Assembly: GCA_005883575.1 (NCBI GenBank)
Contig: VBFH01000035.1
Coordinates: 1-64,000, forward strand
Direction: 5' to 3'
Source of the DNA: Chloroflexota bacterium
GTDB taxonomy: Bacteria; Chloroflexota; Dormibacteria; Dormibacterales; Dormibacteraceae
Length of the DNA stretch: 64,000 nucleotides
Below the pieces are notes generated by a model that worked only from the letters and a program-made list of their open reading frames with translations, had not been told where the DNA came from and ran no database searches. Positions 24,440-36,121 of the stretch are shown here, piece by piece (the stretch's first letter is position 1; each line of letters starts with the position of its first letter). The position numbers and the translations under genes were made by a program.

Positions 24440-26296
24440 TTAGCGTCGCAGACGCGTTGCCTCCCGGTGTCGTCGAGTCCGTCGGAACAAGAGAAGCGCG
24501 GCGATGGCTAGGACGATCACTCCAGCCGCTGCTGTTTCGCCTACCTTGGCCGACTCGATCTGAGCGGCCGGGTTGGCGTCCACGAGCCTCGATTGGACTG
24601 CACCGCCCACGCCGGTGACGTGGCTACCTTCCACGCTGGGAATGGCGCTTGGCTGACCGCCGCCGGTACTACCACTTGCAGGGCTACCGCCGGCCGGCAA
24701 TGAACTCGCGCCAGCGGTGGTCGCAAGGGAGCTTGGGGCATGCGGGCCGCCGCCAGTCGTCGCTGGGTGGTTGGGAGTCTGCGGCACCACGGTGTTCGAT
24801 GCCAAAGACGGCAAGCTTGCGCCCATGCCGTTTACAGCTCTGACCACGAATGAGTATCCGACTCCATTCTTGAGGTGCTTGAGGGTCGTACTTGTCTGGC
24901 TGGCTCCAACCGAAGCTGTCGTGCCATCGGATGCCTGCACCCGGTAGCTCAATATTGGGCTGCCGCCGTCGGTGCTAGGCCGAGTCCAAGACACCTGCGC
25001 TGAATGGTTGTCCGCAACTGCGTGGACATCCGTCGGAGGGCCCGGAACGGTCCGAACGACCGTCGGGGTCGGGCTCGGTGACGGTGAAGGCTTTGGCGAG
25101 GGCGAAGAGCTCGGCGAGGGCGAAGGGCTCGGCGAGTGCGAAGGGCTCGGCGAGGGCGATAGTGAAGGCAAGGGGCTGGGCGGGAGCGTGGTCCCGAATA
25201 CATCCGTGATCTGCGCCGTGCTGGCTGCGTTGGCCAGTCCTGGCAATCCGTAGAATCCCCCGATCGTTCGCAGGACGTTGTAGTGGGTGATGTGCTCGGA
25301 GTACTTACCCGCGATCACGCCCTGGCCGGCAAAGACCGTGGCGATGTGGTTGCCCTCACTGCCATTGTCCTCGTCGAAGGTCATGATCGCCAGCGAATTG
25401 TGGCTCTTGGCCCACTGCACGTAGGGGTCGAAGTGGGTCTTCAGCCAGCCATCGCCGGTGGCGACCGAGCAATCGTGCATGTCGCTGCAGAGGTTCGGGA
25501 CCACTAAGGAGACCGTGGGCAGGGTGGTGAAGTCGGATGGCCAGGAGGCGTATGTCTTGTCGTGGGCAGCGTCTGCGGTCGCCGTCCAGTCGGCCAGCGG
25601 ATTGTGCTTGCGGGCGTAGGAGCCGCTGGTGCAGGCCAGAGAGCCGTCAGCGGGCATCGACTCGTTGAAGCCCTTGACACTCAAGCCGGCGGCCAAAAGC
25701 TGAGTGCCCAGGGAGCCGGCGCTGAAGGTGTGAGGGCAAGAATCGTCGGTCACGCCCTGGTTGGAGCCACTCCACAACTCCAGGTAGTTAGGTTCCGAGG
25801 GATGACCGATGGCAAAGGACTGGGTCATGAGCGCGTTGGCGTTGGCCAGCGAGTTGATATATGGCGCCGACGAGCTGCCGATGATCTGGGAGTAACCGTG
25901 GTTCTCCATGATCACGACCACGACATGGTCGGGCTTGGTCGCGGCAGCGGCCGGGAGCATGGACCGAGTCAGGCTGACCGCTCCGAGCGCGCCGGCCGCC
26001 ATTGTGACCCCGATGACTGCGGCAACGACGGTCATGGGTCCAAGTCGGCGTCCTATACGAATTGGTGGCGGCGCCGACTTGCGTAGCGCTTCCGACGGCG
26101 GCCTCACCACTTTGACTGACTCCGCGTTTCTTGAACACCCGCTCTGTGGCAAGAAAATGGCAAGTCTTTCGATGTCGATTTGAGACGCGAGCATGCGGAA
26201 ATTAGCATGTCTCCCCCCTTCCAGATCGGGCGCGCACGCGCGCGGACCAATCTCTAGTGTTAGGGGCAGGGTAGCGACCATTACGCACTGTGTCAA
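24440..26296 (-). CDS. Secreted/anchored phosphoesterase (acid phosphatase/phospholipase C-like) with fibronectin III domain
   Basis: Up to 618 residues. The start is uncertain: this GTG at 26294-26296, ATG at 26194 or GTG at 26110 all precede a basic stretch and the hydrophobic segment MTVVAAVIGVTMAAGALGAVSL. The mature part begins KPDHVVVVIMENHGYSQIIGSSSAPYINSLA, the phosphoesterase (AcpA/phospholipase C-like) nucleophile region, with IMTFDEDNGSEGNHIATVFAG further on. A (Ser-Pro)n linker, an FN3 domain (GPPTDVHAVADNHSAQVSW...), a Gly/Ser/Pro-rich stretch, a C-terminal transmembrane helix and a basic tail RRTRRHREATRLRR follow. The layout suggests surface display. Likely a phosphomonoesterase or phospholipase for phosphate scavenging. 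Confidence 0.82.
   Translation of the reverse strand: MTQCVMVATLPLTLEIGPRACAPDLEGGRHANFRMLASQIDIERLAIFLPQSGCSRNAESVKVVRPPSEALRKSAPPPIRIGRRLGPMTVVAAVIGVTMAAGALGAVSLTRSMLPAAAATKPDHVVVVIMENHGYSQIIGSSSAPYINSLANANALMTQSFAIGHPSEPNYLELWSGSNQGVTDDSCPHTFSAGSLGTQLLAAGLSVKGFNESMPADGSLACTSGSYARKHNPLADWTATADAAHDKTYASWPSDFTTLPTVSLVVPNLCSDMHDCSVATGDGWLKTHFDPYVQWAKSHNSLAIMTFDEDNGSEGNHIATVFAGQGVIAGKYSEHITHYNVLRTIGGFYGLPGLANAASTAQITDVFGTTLPPSPLPSLSPSPSPSHSPSPSPSPSSSPSPKPSPSPSPTPTVVRTVPGPPTDVHAVADNHSAQVSWTRPSTDGGSPILSYRVQASDGTTASVGASQTSTTLKHLKNGVGYSFVVRAVNGMGASLPSLASNTVVPQTPNHPATTGGGPHAPSSLATTAGASSLPAGGSPASGSTGGGQPSAIPSVEGSHVTGVGGAVQSRLVDANPAAQIESAKVGETAAAGVIVLAIAALLLFRRTRRHREATRLRR
25095..25166. repeat. 18-bp minisatellite encoding a Ser-Pro linker
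   Basis: Four tandem 18-base units starting GGCGAGGGCGAAGGGCTC (units at 25095, 25113, 25131 and a divergent one at 25149), read in the minus-strand phosphoesterase as alternating Ser and Pro. It links the catalytic and FN3 domains. Copy number could vary between strains. Confidence 0.8.
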
Positions 26297-26501
26297 GTCG
26301 CGTCATCCGATGCGTGGCATCGCACTCGACGACACGATCAAACGACGGCGGTGGCCTGCAACGCATTTCGGCTGCGCTCGTTAGCTCAGCCCTCGCGTGT
26401 GTCCTCGATCTATGGCTGGCGCGTAAGCAACCACGCGATAGCGTGCGATGTGATGCGTGGCGCGGGCGACAGTCGTGCGGACTCCGCTGAATTGGAGGCA
26501 G

Positions 26502-28587
<2,086 letters not shown>

Positions 28588-28613
<26 letters not shown>

Positions 28614-30213
28614 CAGTGCGGCCTGGCGGGCCGAGGTTCACGCGCACGCCAGCGCTTTCTCGCTCGAACGCAATTCGGTCGCCCTCGACCTGCACCCACA
28701 CACCCTGCGCGACCGCGGGAAGGCGCCGCCGCAAGGCGATCAGGTCGCGATACCACTTGAGCATGCCGCGATGGTAAGGCTCGTTCACCTCGTCCCAGTC
28801 GAGCCTCGACCGCTCAAAGGTGCCGGGGTCTTGCGGGTCGGGCACCTGGGCAGGGTTCCAGCCGAAGGCGGCGAACTCGCGCCGGCGTCCTTCCGCCACA
28901 GCCTTGCCCAGCCCTGGGTCGGCGTGGTCGGTGAAGTACTGGAAGGGTGTGCTTGCCGCCCATTCCTCACCCTGGAACAGCAACGGTGTGAACGGCGTGG
29001 TCAGGAGCAGCGCGGCCGCAGCTTTCAACCTGCCTTCGTCCACCATCGCCGCAAGGCGCTCGCCGGCCGCCCGATTCCCAACCTGGTCGTGGTTCTGCGC
29101 CGCGACCACGAAGCGCTCAGGAGGAACACCGATCGGGTTTCGGCCGCGCGTCTTCTGCCGGTGGGGTGACCACACGCCGTCGTAAACCCAGGCCTGTCGC
29201 AGCGCCTTCCCGAGCAGCTCGGGCGCGCCGAAGTCCTCGTAATAGCCGGTGCGCTCACCGGTCAATGCGACATGGAGCGCGTGATGCCAATCGTCTGCCC
29301 ACGCCGCGTCGAGACCGTATCCGCCTGCATCGCGGTTGCGCACAAGGCGAGGGTCGTTGGCGTCCGTTTCGGCGATGAGTAACACCGACCGGTGAAGCGC
29401 AGCCGACAGAGCGTCGACCTCGGCGGCGAGCTGCTCCAGGATGTGCAGGGGCGATTGGTCAACGATCGCGTGCACCGCGTCGAGTCGCAGACCGTCGATG
29501 TGGTAGTCGCGAATCCACATCAACGCGTTGTCGACGACGAAGCGGCGGACCTCGTCGCTGCCGGCACCGTCGAAATTGAAAGTGGCTCCCCACGTGGTGC
29601 GGTAACGCCCGGTGAAGTAAGGGCCGAACTCGCCCAGGAAGTTGCCGACAGGACCGGCGTGGTTGTAGACGACATCGAGAATGACGCCGAGCCCGGCGGC
29701 GTGACACGCTTCGATCAGCCGTTTGAGACCGGCGGGTCCCCCGTAGGCGTGATGCGGAGCGAAGAAATCCGCGCCGTCATAGCCCCACCCACGATTGCCG
29801 GAGAACTCAGCGACCGGCATCAGCTCAAGGGCGTCGATGCCGAGCTCGCCGAGGTGGGGGAGGCGGTTGATCACACCGTCGAAGGTCCCCTCCGGCGAGA
29901 ACGTCCCGACGTGCAGCTCATAAAGGACGAGGCCGGGGAGGGACAGGCCGCGCCAGCCCGAGTCAGTCCACGGGTGCAGGTCGTGGTCGACGACCTGGGA
30001 GAGGCCGAGCACACCGTCCGGCTGCGAAGCAGAGCGTGGGTCGGGTCGCGTCTGGGCCCCCTCGATCGAGAAGCCGTAGCGCGTCCCCGGACCGGCCGCC
30101 GCATCTGATGCCTCCCACCAGCCACGCTCGAGTCGCGCCATCGGCGTCTGTCTTTCGTCCGACATCAGGTCGACCCGGTTTTTGTTCGGCGCCCAGACCT
30201 TGAACCGATGCAT
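28588..30213 (-). CDS. treZ: Malto-oligosyltrehalose trehalohydrolase TreZ
   Basis: 541 residues. The N-terminal FKVWAPNKNRVDLMSDERQTPMARLERGWW domain precedes a GH13 barrel with ELHVGTFSPEGTFDGVINRLPHL, DVVYNHAGPVGN, nucleophile Asp in DGLRLDAVHAI, Glu in LLIAETDAND and QNHDQVGNRAAG. It releases trehalose from maltooligosyl-trehalose made by TreY. Five bases separate it from treY, and it overlaps glgX downstream. Standard length for the family. Confidence 0.93.
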
Positions 30214-30218
30214 CGCGC

Positions 30219-32681
30219 CTACGGTGGTCCGGCTGGCCGCCCCAGCACAGCCACCGGAAAATGGCGCATGAGCTCTGCGACCGGAATGGCTCGGCCGCCT
30301 TTCAGTTCTTCACCTGTCAGGAGACTCCTCCAGCTGCCGGCGGGAAGCTCGACCGTGGTGTCGGCCCAATCGCCGCCCAGCCCGGCCACGAGTCTGGGCA
30401 CCACGACGAGCAGACGATCACGGACAAAGCCGACCGCGTGCCGTGACTTCGTCCCGACCACGGCGAGCGGCGTGTAGCTCGTGCTCCCGAAAAGCTCGGG
30501 ATCGATTCGGCGCTGACCGAGCAGTCGGGTGATGAGCCACAGCTTCGGTGCGCCCTCGTCCGCGCGCGCCAGCACGCCCTGCGCGTCGGCCCCACGAATC
30601 TCCGACAGAAGCGCGGCGAGACGTTGATGGTCAACCGGCCGGCGGTTGTCCGGGTCGACCAGGCTCAGGTTCCACACTTCTGTGCCCTGGTATAGGTCGG
30701 GCACGCCCGGACAGGTAAGCAGCAGCGTGGTCTGGGCGAGCGAGGCGATCCGCCCGAGGGCAACCAGCTGGTGGTGGCCAATGAATGACTCGAGATCGCT
30801 CTTGAATTCGGCGTCGGACATCACGCTGCCGGCGAATTGAGTTAGCGCGTCCTCAAAGGTGGGAACCGGGTTGATCCATGAGGTGTGGACCTTCGCTTCG
30901 CGTGCCGCTTTCTGGAGGAACGCGAGCAGCCGCGGCTGGTCGACCGGCCACGCTCCGACCACCGTCTGGTACATGAGGTATTCGAGGTTTCGATCCGGAT
31001 AGCCCTGCGCGCGATGGCGCTCGTTGTGCTCAGCCCATCGCCGGACGGCCGATTCCCACTCCGCCGGAATCTCCGACAGCAGGTTGATCCTCGCGCGCAC
31101 GTCGCCGCTGCGCTTGGTGTCATGGGTGGACAAAGTGAGCATCGTGGTTGGCCATTTCGCCGCGATCCTGGAGCAGTACGAATGGAATTCCTCGAGTGGA
31201 CGCCCGAACTTCCCCGGATCCCCGCCGACTTCGTTCAGGGAAACCAGGCGGTTGTAGCGGTAGAACGCCGTGTCCTCGACGCCTTTGCCCATGACCGCGG
31301 GCGTGAGCTGCTGAAACCTAGCCGTGAATTCGGCCTCGGCCGCCCCCTCGTAACGCATCAGCAAAAGCTCAGCCACAAACGCCAGGAGGTCGGCATCGAT
31401 GTCCGGTCGGCGCCGCGCCGCTTCTTCGGCCGCGATCGAAATTTGACGCTGGTCCTGTTCTGGGGCCAGCGAACCGGGACGGACGTACGCTCGGTACACG
31501 TGCAGACCGGCGGCGACCTCTCGGATGGCGTCCTCCAGCTCGCGGCGTGTGCGGTCGCGGTGGCGCCGGTGGCGGTCGCAGACGTCGACCAGCACGTTGG
31601 TCAGGCGCTCAACGTCCGTAGCGAGCTCGCTCGCCATGATTTCCTGCTTGCACGTGCGCACTACTTCGGAGAAAGGCTGCGACTGGCCGGTAAACCCGTG
31701 ATAAAGGGCAGTCAACGACCCTTCATTTCCCGAGTCGACGAAAAGGCCGTCGACCTGTGCGATGAAGTCATAACCGGTCGTGCCCTGCACAGGGAAGCTT
31801 TCTTGCAACTCCTCGTCGGTGGCCAAGACTTTCTCAACCACCACGTATGCGTCCGGGGCTGCGGACCTCAGCTGCCGTAGGTAGGCCACCGGGTCCCTGA
31901 GGCCATCGACATGGTCGATGCGCAGGCCGGCCACGCTGCCATTGGCGACCAATCCGAGGATTACGCGGTGGCTGTCTTCGAAAACCTGCGGCTTCTCGAC
32001 ACGAAGGCCGATCAGGCTGTCGATGGTGAAAAAGCGCCGGTAGTTGAGCTGCTCCTGCGCACTGCGCCAGTAAGAGAGTCGGTAGTGCTGATGCTCCAGG
32101 ACGGCGTCGAGCGCGTCGATGTCTTGATTTACTGCGTCGAGCTCGAGTCCGTCCAGGCTGTCAGGCGATACGGGAAACATCTGGTCCTCGTATCGGACCA
32201 CCACTTCCGAGCCCTCGCGCTGGAGTGTCAGTGCGCCGCGCTCGAGCTCTCGGCCGTAACGATCTCCTAACACGCCCAGAAGCACCTTGCCCTTTACAGC
32301 CGAGATCGGCGATTCCCAGTCAATGTCGAAATAATTCGCGTAACGGCTCGAGGGGCCGTTCTGCAGCATGTCCCACCACCATGGGTTCGCCCGTCCCGCG
32401 GTGGCCATGTGGTTCGGCACGATGTCCACCACCAGGCCAAGCTCGTGTTCGTGCAGCGCAGCGACCAGCCGCTGCAGGGCCATTTCGCCCCCGAGCTCGT
32501 GGTTGACCCGCGTCGGGTCGACCACATCGTACCCGTGGTTGCTGCCGGGAGCAGCTTGCAGGACAGGCGAGCAGTAAAGCTGTTCGACGCCGAGCGACGA
32601 AAGGTATGCGGCGCACGCGTCCGCGTCGTCGAACGTGAACTGTTGCGAGAGTTGAAGCCGGTAGGTGGAACTGATCTGCAT
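30219..32681 (-). CDS. treY: Malto-oligosyltrehalose synthase TreY
   Basis: 820 residues if the ATG of MQISSTYRLQLSQQF is used; a GTG five codons upstream is possible. GH13 barrel: TYRLQL, LGVEQLYCSPVLQAAPGSNHGYDVVDPTRVNHELGG, VDIVPNHMA, SVAGLRIDHVDGLRDP (nucleophile), EKVLATDE (acid/base) and LSTHDTKRSGDVRAR. It converts the reducing-end alpha-1,4 bond of maltodextrins to alpha-1,1. It is the first gene of treY-treZ-glgX, so the operon turns glycogen into trehalose, a route for osmotic or desiccation protection. Confidence 0.93.
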   Translation of the reverse strand: MQISSTYRLQLSQQFTFDDADACAAYLSSLGVEQLYCSPVLQAAPGSNHGYDVVDPTRVNHELGGEMALQRLVAALHEHELGLVVDIVPNHMATAGRANPWWWDMLQNGPSSRYANYFDIDWESPISAVKGKVLLGVLGDRYGRELERGALTLQREGSEVVVRYEDQMFPVSPDSLDGLELDAVNQDIDALDAVLEHQHYRLSYWRSAQEQLNYRRFFTIDSLIGLRVEKPQVFEDSHRVILGLVANGSVAGLRIDHVDGLRDPVAYLRQLRSAAPDAYVVVEKVLATDEELQESFPVQGTTGYDFIAQVDGLFVDSGNEGSLTALYHGFTGQSQPFSEVVRTCKQEIMASELATDVERLTNVLVDVCDRHRRHRDRTRRELEDAIREVAAGLHVYRAYVRPGSLAPEQDQRQISIAAEEAARRRPDIDADLLAFVAELLLMRYEGAAEAEFTARFQQLTPAVMGKGVEDTAFYRYNRLVSLNEVGGDPGKFGRPLEEFHSYCSRIAAKWPTTMLTLSTHDTKRSGDVRARINLLSEIPAEWESAVRRWAEHNERHRAQGYPDRNLEYLMYQTVVGAWPVDQPRLLAFLQKAAREAKVHTSWINPVPTFEDALTQFAGSVMSDAEFKSDLESFIGHHQLVALGRIASLAQTTLLLTCPGVPDLYQGTEVWNLSLVDPDNRRPVDHQRLAALLSEIRGADAQGVLARADEGAPKLWLITRLLGQRRIDPELFGSTSYTPLAVVGTKSRHAVGFVRDRLLVVVPRLVAGLGGDWADTTVELPAGSWRSLLTGEELKGGRAIPVAELMRHFPVAVLGRPAGPP

Positions 32682-32786
32682 CGGAAAGCTTCCCACAAGC
32701 GTGCCGGCCGAGCATTCTCGTGACCAGACAAATTGACTACTGAATCGACCCCACGGCCCGGCCGCGACGAACCGGTGTAGGCGGCC

Positions 32787-33482
32787 TCAGCCCATAGCCG
32801 CCTCGCCAACGCGCTCGAGTCTGATTCCTGCGATCAACAGCCAGAAGCCCGTCGACACTTCCGCAATCAGGATCGGCAACGAGGCAAACAGGTTGACCAG
32901 TGCCGGAGCGTTGGGCGCCACCAGCTCCGTGAACCATGACACCAGATAGACGACCGATGCGAACATGCCCCAGGCCGACAGGATTCGCGGAATGTAGCTC
33001 GACATGAAGAACACGTAGAAGAAGATCGTCGATCCCAGGCAGAAGAAGACGGCCGCGATCGCCGTCGACGTTCCGAGCGGATGCAAGTCCGACAGGACGC
33101 GGAGCTGATCCACGCCGAGCGCCCCGGGATGGTTGGCCGCGAGATACACCTGGAGCACCCCGAACGCACCCACGATGCCAATGCCCCCGATCGCCGCCTC
33201 GGCCGCCCTGAAGAGCAGCGCCATCATCGCCAGGTTGCCGTCGACCGGTCTCACGGCCACGTAGAGGCAGGTCGCCAGCGGGATGGTGGACAGGCTGCCG
33301 AGAAGCCCAAGGCAGAGTCCTAGTCGGTACAGGCTCTCCGATGCGCCGATGTGGCGCGCACCCTCCGCAAAGCCGCCGCTTCCTTCGATGAAGTAGGTGA
33401 TGACCACGCCGGCGATGTCGAAAGCGAGCACCAGCAAGTAGAAGAGTCCCGCGAACCGCGCGTACGAGCGCTGCGCGTCCAT
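32787..33482 (-). CDS. DUF4386 integral membrane protein
   Basis: 231 residues with about six to seven hydrophobic helices: YARFAGLFYLLVLAFDIAGVVITYFIEG, LCLGLLGSLSTIPLATCLYVAV, AAIGGIGIVGAFGVLQVYL, FFCLGSTIFFYVFFMSSYIPRILSAWG. The pattern RxAGxFYLL...SxYIPRxLxxWG is the DUF4386 signature. No function is established for the family. It is transcribed toward treY and away from the LuxR regulator gene on the same strand. Confidence 0.8.
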   Translation of the reverse strand: MDAQRSYARFAGLFYLLVLAFDIAGVVITYFIEGSGGFAEGARHIGASESLYRLGLCLGLLGSLSTIPLATCLYVAVRPVDGNLAMMALLFRAAEAAIGGIGIVGAFGVLQVYLAANHPGALGVDQLRVLSDLHPLGTSTAIAAVFFCLGSTIFFYVFFMSSYIPRILSAWGMFASVVYLVSWFTELVAPNAPALVNLFASLPILIAEVSTGFWLLIAGIRLERVGEAAMG

Positions 33483-33525
33483 GCGCCGAGCCTATGGCGC
33501 TCGAGCGGCGCCGCCACCGGTGGAA

Positions 33526-35829
33526 TCACCGACTCGGTACCGAGCTGACCCAGCCCGCGATCTGGGCGCGTGAGTTGAACCCGAGCTTGTTCAGGATGCT
33601 TCGAACGTGGCTGTCTACGGTGCGCTCGGAGATGAAAAGACGGGCGCCGATCTGCTTGTTGCTCAGTCCCTCGGCGACAAGGCGCGCCACCTCGGCCTCC
33701 CGTTTGGCGAGCAGTCCCACGCCGACCCCGCTCGTCTCCTCACCGCCCGGATGGACCGGCTCGCCAAGCGCCATGCTCACGGCGGTGTCGCGGCTCAAGC
33801 GCATCCCGGTCTCCAGCTCGGCCTCGAACCTCGATGCACCGAGGGCGGCGGCCGCCGTCTCTCGAGCCTGGTTGATGATCGGGCTCATGGCCGGCATGAC
33901 GGTCGCGCCGGCACCGATTCGAATCTTCTCCGAGGCCCCTAGCAGCTGCGCGGCGGTTTTCGGCTGGCCCGCGATCGCCGCGTGGAGGCCAAGCGCGCCG
34001 AGCAGGTAGTACTGACCGATCCGGTCGTCGATGCGATAGGCGATGCGCAGCGATTCCTGGTAACGCGCTTTCGACTCCTCGAGGTCGCCCGCGAGCAGCG
34101 CGGCGCCGCCGAGGTTGAGGTTCATCATGTGCAGCGCGTAGAGGTCGCCCACCTCCCTGCTCATGCGCGCACCTTCGGTGGAAACGAGCTTGAGCGTTTC
34201 GAAATCGCCTCCGTACAGGGCATTGAGCGCCCTCGCCTGCAGCACGCCGACCTTCGCCGGCACGTCGTCGAGCTCGGCCGCCAGGTCATGCGCCAGGTCC
34301 AGGAAGCTCTGGGCCGAGGGGCGGTCGCCGGCCATCGCGGCCGCGATCGACGCCATGGACAGGGCATTCGCCAGCTGCACCGGCTGACCAGCGTCGCGTG
34401 CCGCGGCCATGGACTTTTCCAGCGCCGGCCGTGCCGCCTCCCAGTTGCCCTGCAGCACGGCCAGGAAGCCACGGATAAAGTAAGACCAGCCCAGCGTCTC
34501 CGGGTTCCCGGGACCGGAGGCAAGTAGCTCGTCGAGCCACCGCACGCCCTCGGTGGTCCCGCGTGTGATCCAGAACCAGGCGAGCGAGGTCGCCAGCTGG
34601 ATCCCGCGCACGGAGTCAGACTCGACCAGGCATCGTCGAAGCACCGGTCGGATGTTGTCGATCTCGAGGTCCATCCAGGCGAGCCATTCGGGCAGCCGGA
34701 AGCGTGCCTGCGGCGACATTCGCTGGGCCGCCGACAGGTAATAAACGGTGCATCGCTCCTGCAGCTCGCGGTGTTCGTGGGCGTCGACCAGCTTGCGGGC
34801 GGCGTACTCGCGCATCGTCTCGTGGAGGCGGTGGCAGGCGACGCCTCGCGCGTCCTCTTTTATGACGAGCGACTTGTCGACCAATGAGGAGAGCAGCTCC
34901 AGGCCATTGCCCGCCGGCACCTCGTCCGAGGTGCATACCCCCTCGACGTCTTCGAGGGTGAACCTGCCCGCGAACACACAGAGCCGCCGCAGCAGCGCTT
35001 GCTCGCGGGCGGAGAGCATCTCGAAGCTCCAGTCGATCGCGGTCTCTAGCGTCTTGTGGCGCGGCAGCGCGGCGCGGCCGGCGCCGGTCAGCAGGCCGAA
35101 GCGGTCGCTCAACCGCTCGAGAATCTGCTCCACGGTCAGGATCCGCGTCCGGACCGCGGCCAGCTCGATCGCCAGCGGCAGGCCATCGAGCCGGCGGCAC
35201 AGGTCGGCGACAGCCCGCCGGTTGGCCTCGGTCAACTCGAAGGCGCCGGACGCCGCCCCGGCGCGTTCGACGAAGAGCGTCACAGCCTCGTTCTGGCGCA
35301 ACCGGTGCAGCGGCTCGGCGGAGTCCGTTGACGGCAGGTCCAGCGGGGGGACGGGGAGGACGTGCTCGCCAGGTGCCGAAAGCGGCTCGCGGCTCGTGGC
35401 GATGACCCGGACCCCCGGCGCGGCCCGGAGGACCTCGGTCGCGAAGGCGGCGGACACCTCGAGCAGATGCTCGCAGTTGTCGAGGACGAGCAGGAGATGC
35501 CGCTCGCGAAGATGCGCGAGCAGAAGCACAAGCGGCTCCGTGCCGGCCTGGTCGCGCAGGTCGAGTGCCGCCAGCACCGCGTTGGCGACGAGTCCGGGGA
35601 CGCGCACCTCCGCCAGCTCGACCCACCACGCGCCGGCGGGAAAGCCGCGGCTCAGATCTGTCGCTGCACGCAGAGCGAGCCGCGATTTGCCGACGCCGCC
35701 CGGTCCGATCAGGCTGACGAGACGGGCACTCGCGAGCTTCTTCCTCAGCTCGGCGAGCTCGTGGCGACGGCCGACGAAGCTCGTCGCTTCGGCCGGCAGG
35801 TTGCCGATGCGGCGGGCGGGCTTGGCCAT
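33526..35829 (-). CDS. Large ATPase-LuxR family transcriptional regulator
   Basis: 767 residues. NB-ARC/AAA-type domain: SFVGRRHELAELRKKL, P-loop LIGPGGVGKSRLAL (about 40-53), Walker B HLLLVLDNCEHLLE, ATSREPL and GLPLAIELAAVR. A helical repeat (TPR-like) region fills the middle. The C-terminal LuxR HTH is LLAKREAEVARLVAEGLSNKQIGARLFISERTVDSHVRSILNKLGFNSRAQIAGWV. Such proteins act as ATP-dependent activators that sense a ligand through the repeats. It is divergent from the 35910/36122 membrane-protein genes, which it may control (inference). Confidence 0.88.
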   Translation of the reverse strand: MAKPARRIGNLPAEATSFVGRRHELAELRKKLASARLVSLIGPGGVGKSRLALRAATDLSRGFPAGAWWVELAEVRVPGLVANAVLAALDLRDQAGTEPLVLLLAHLRERHLLLVLDNCEHLLEVSAAFATEVLRAAPGVRVIATSREPLSAPGEHVLPVPPLDLPSTDSAEPLHRLRQNEAVTLFVERAGAASGAFELTEANRRAVADLCRRLDGLPLAIELAAVRTRILTVEQILERLSDRFGLLTGAGRAALPRHKTLETAIDWSFEMLSAREQALLRRLCVFAGRFTLEDVEGVCTSDEVPAGNGLELLSSLVDKSLVIKEDARGVACHRLHETMREYAARKLVDAHEHRELQERCTVYYLSAAQRMSPQARFRLPEWLAWMDLEIDNIRPVLRRCLVESDSVRGIQLATSLAWFWITRGTTEGVRWLDELLASGPGNPETLGWSYFIRGFLAVLQGNWEAARPALEKSMAAARDAGQPVQLANALSMASIAAAMAGDRPSAQSFLDLAHDLAAELDDVPAKVGVLQARALNALYGGDFETLKLVSTEGARMSREVGDLYALHMMNLNLGGAALLAGDLEESKARYQESLRIAYRIDDRIGQYYLLGALGLHAAIAGQPKTAAQLLGASEKIRIGAGATVMPAMSPIINQARETAAAALGASRFEAELETGMRLSRDTAVSMALGEPVHPGGEETSGVGVGLLAKREAEVARLVAEGLSNKQIGARLFISERTVDSHVRSILNKLGFNSRAQIAGWVSSVPSR

Positions 35830-35909
35830 GATCGACCGAAATTACTACGTACCCGGTCAGCGATTCCACCGATTTCGACGGCGCTTGGCCCGGCGTAGCT
35901 TCAGAGGCG

Positions 35910-36119
35910 ATGACTGAAGAGCTGGTCGTGCAGCGAGTCGAGGTCCTGTTCGTCGGCAGTCCGCCCGCGCGTCAGGTGGAGCGCGCCTCCGGGGTCGGCG
36001 AGGTCGAGGTCGACGGGCGAGTCCTTCGGTGCACTGTCTACGGCAGCTTTCAGCCTTTTCTCGAGGCGCTGCGCGGTTACGAGGTCATCAGCCTCAAGTC
36101 AATGAATTCAGGAGAGTGA
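35910..36119 (+). CDS. Small protein resembling the C-terminal domain of ABC transporter ATPases
   Basis: 69 residues from ATG; an AGAGGCG stretch precedes it. The segment GVGEVEVDGRVLRCTVYGSFQPFLEALRGYEVISLKS resembles the accessory C-terminal domain found after the nucleotide-binding domain of many ABC drug-export ATPases, but no ATPase domain is present here. It may be a surviving fragment or a stand-alone domain. It lies 2 bases before the DUF4389 gene, so the two are probably co-expressed. Confidence 0.55.
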   Translation: MTEELVVQRVEVLFVGSPPARQVERASGVGEVEVDGRVLRCTVYGSFQPFLEALRGYEVISLKSMNSGE

Positions 36120-36121
36120 AC

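Noticed and set aside
30885-31880. 331-codon plus-strand frame
   Set aside because: Antisense to treY, whose GH13 motifs occupy the other strand.
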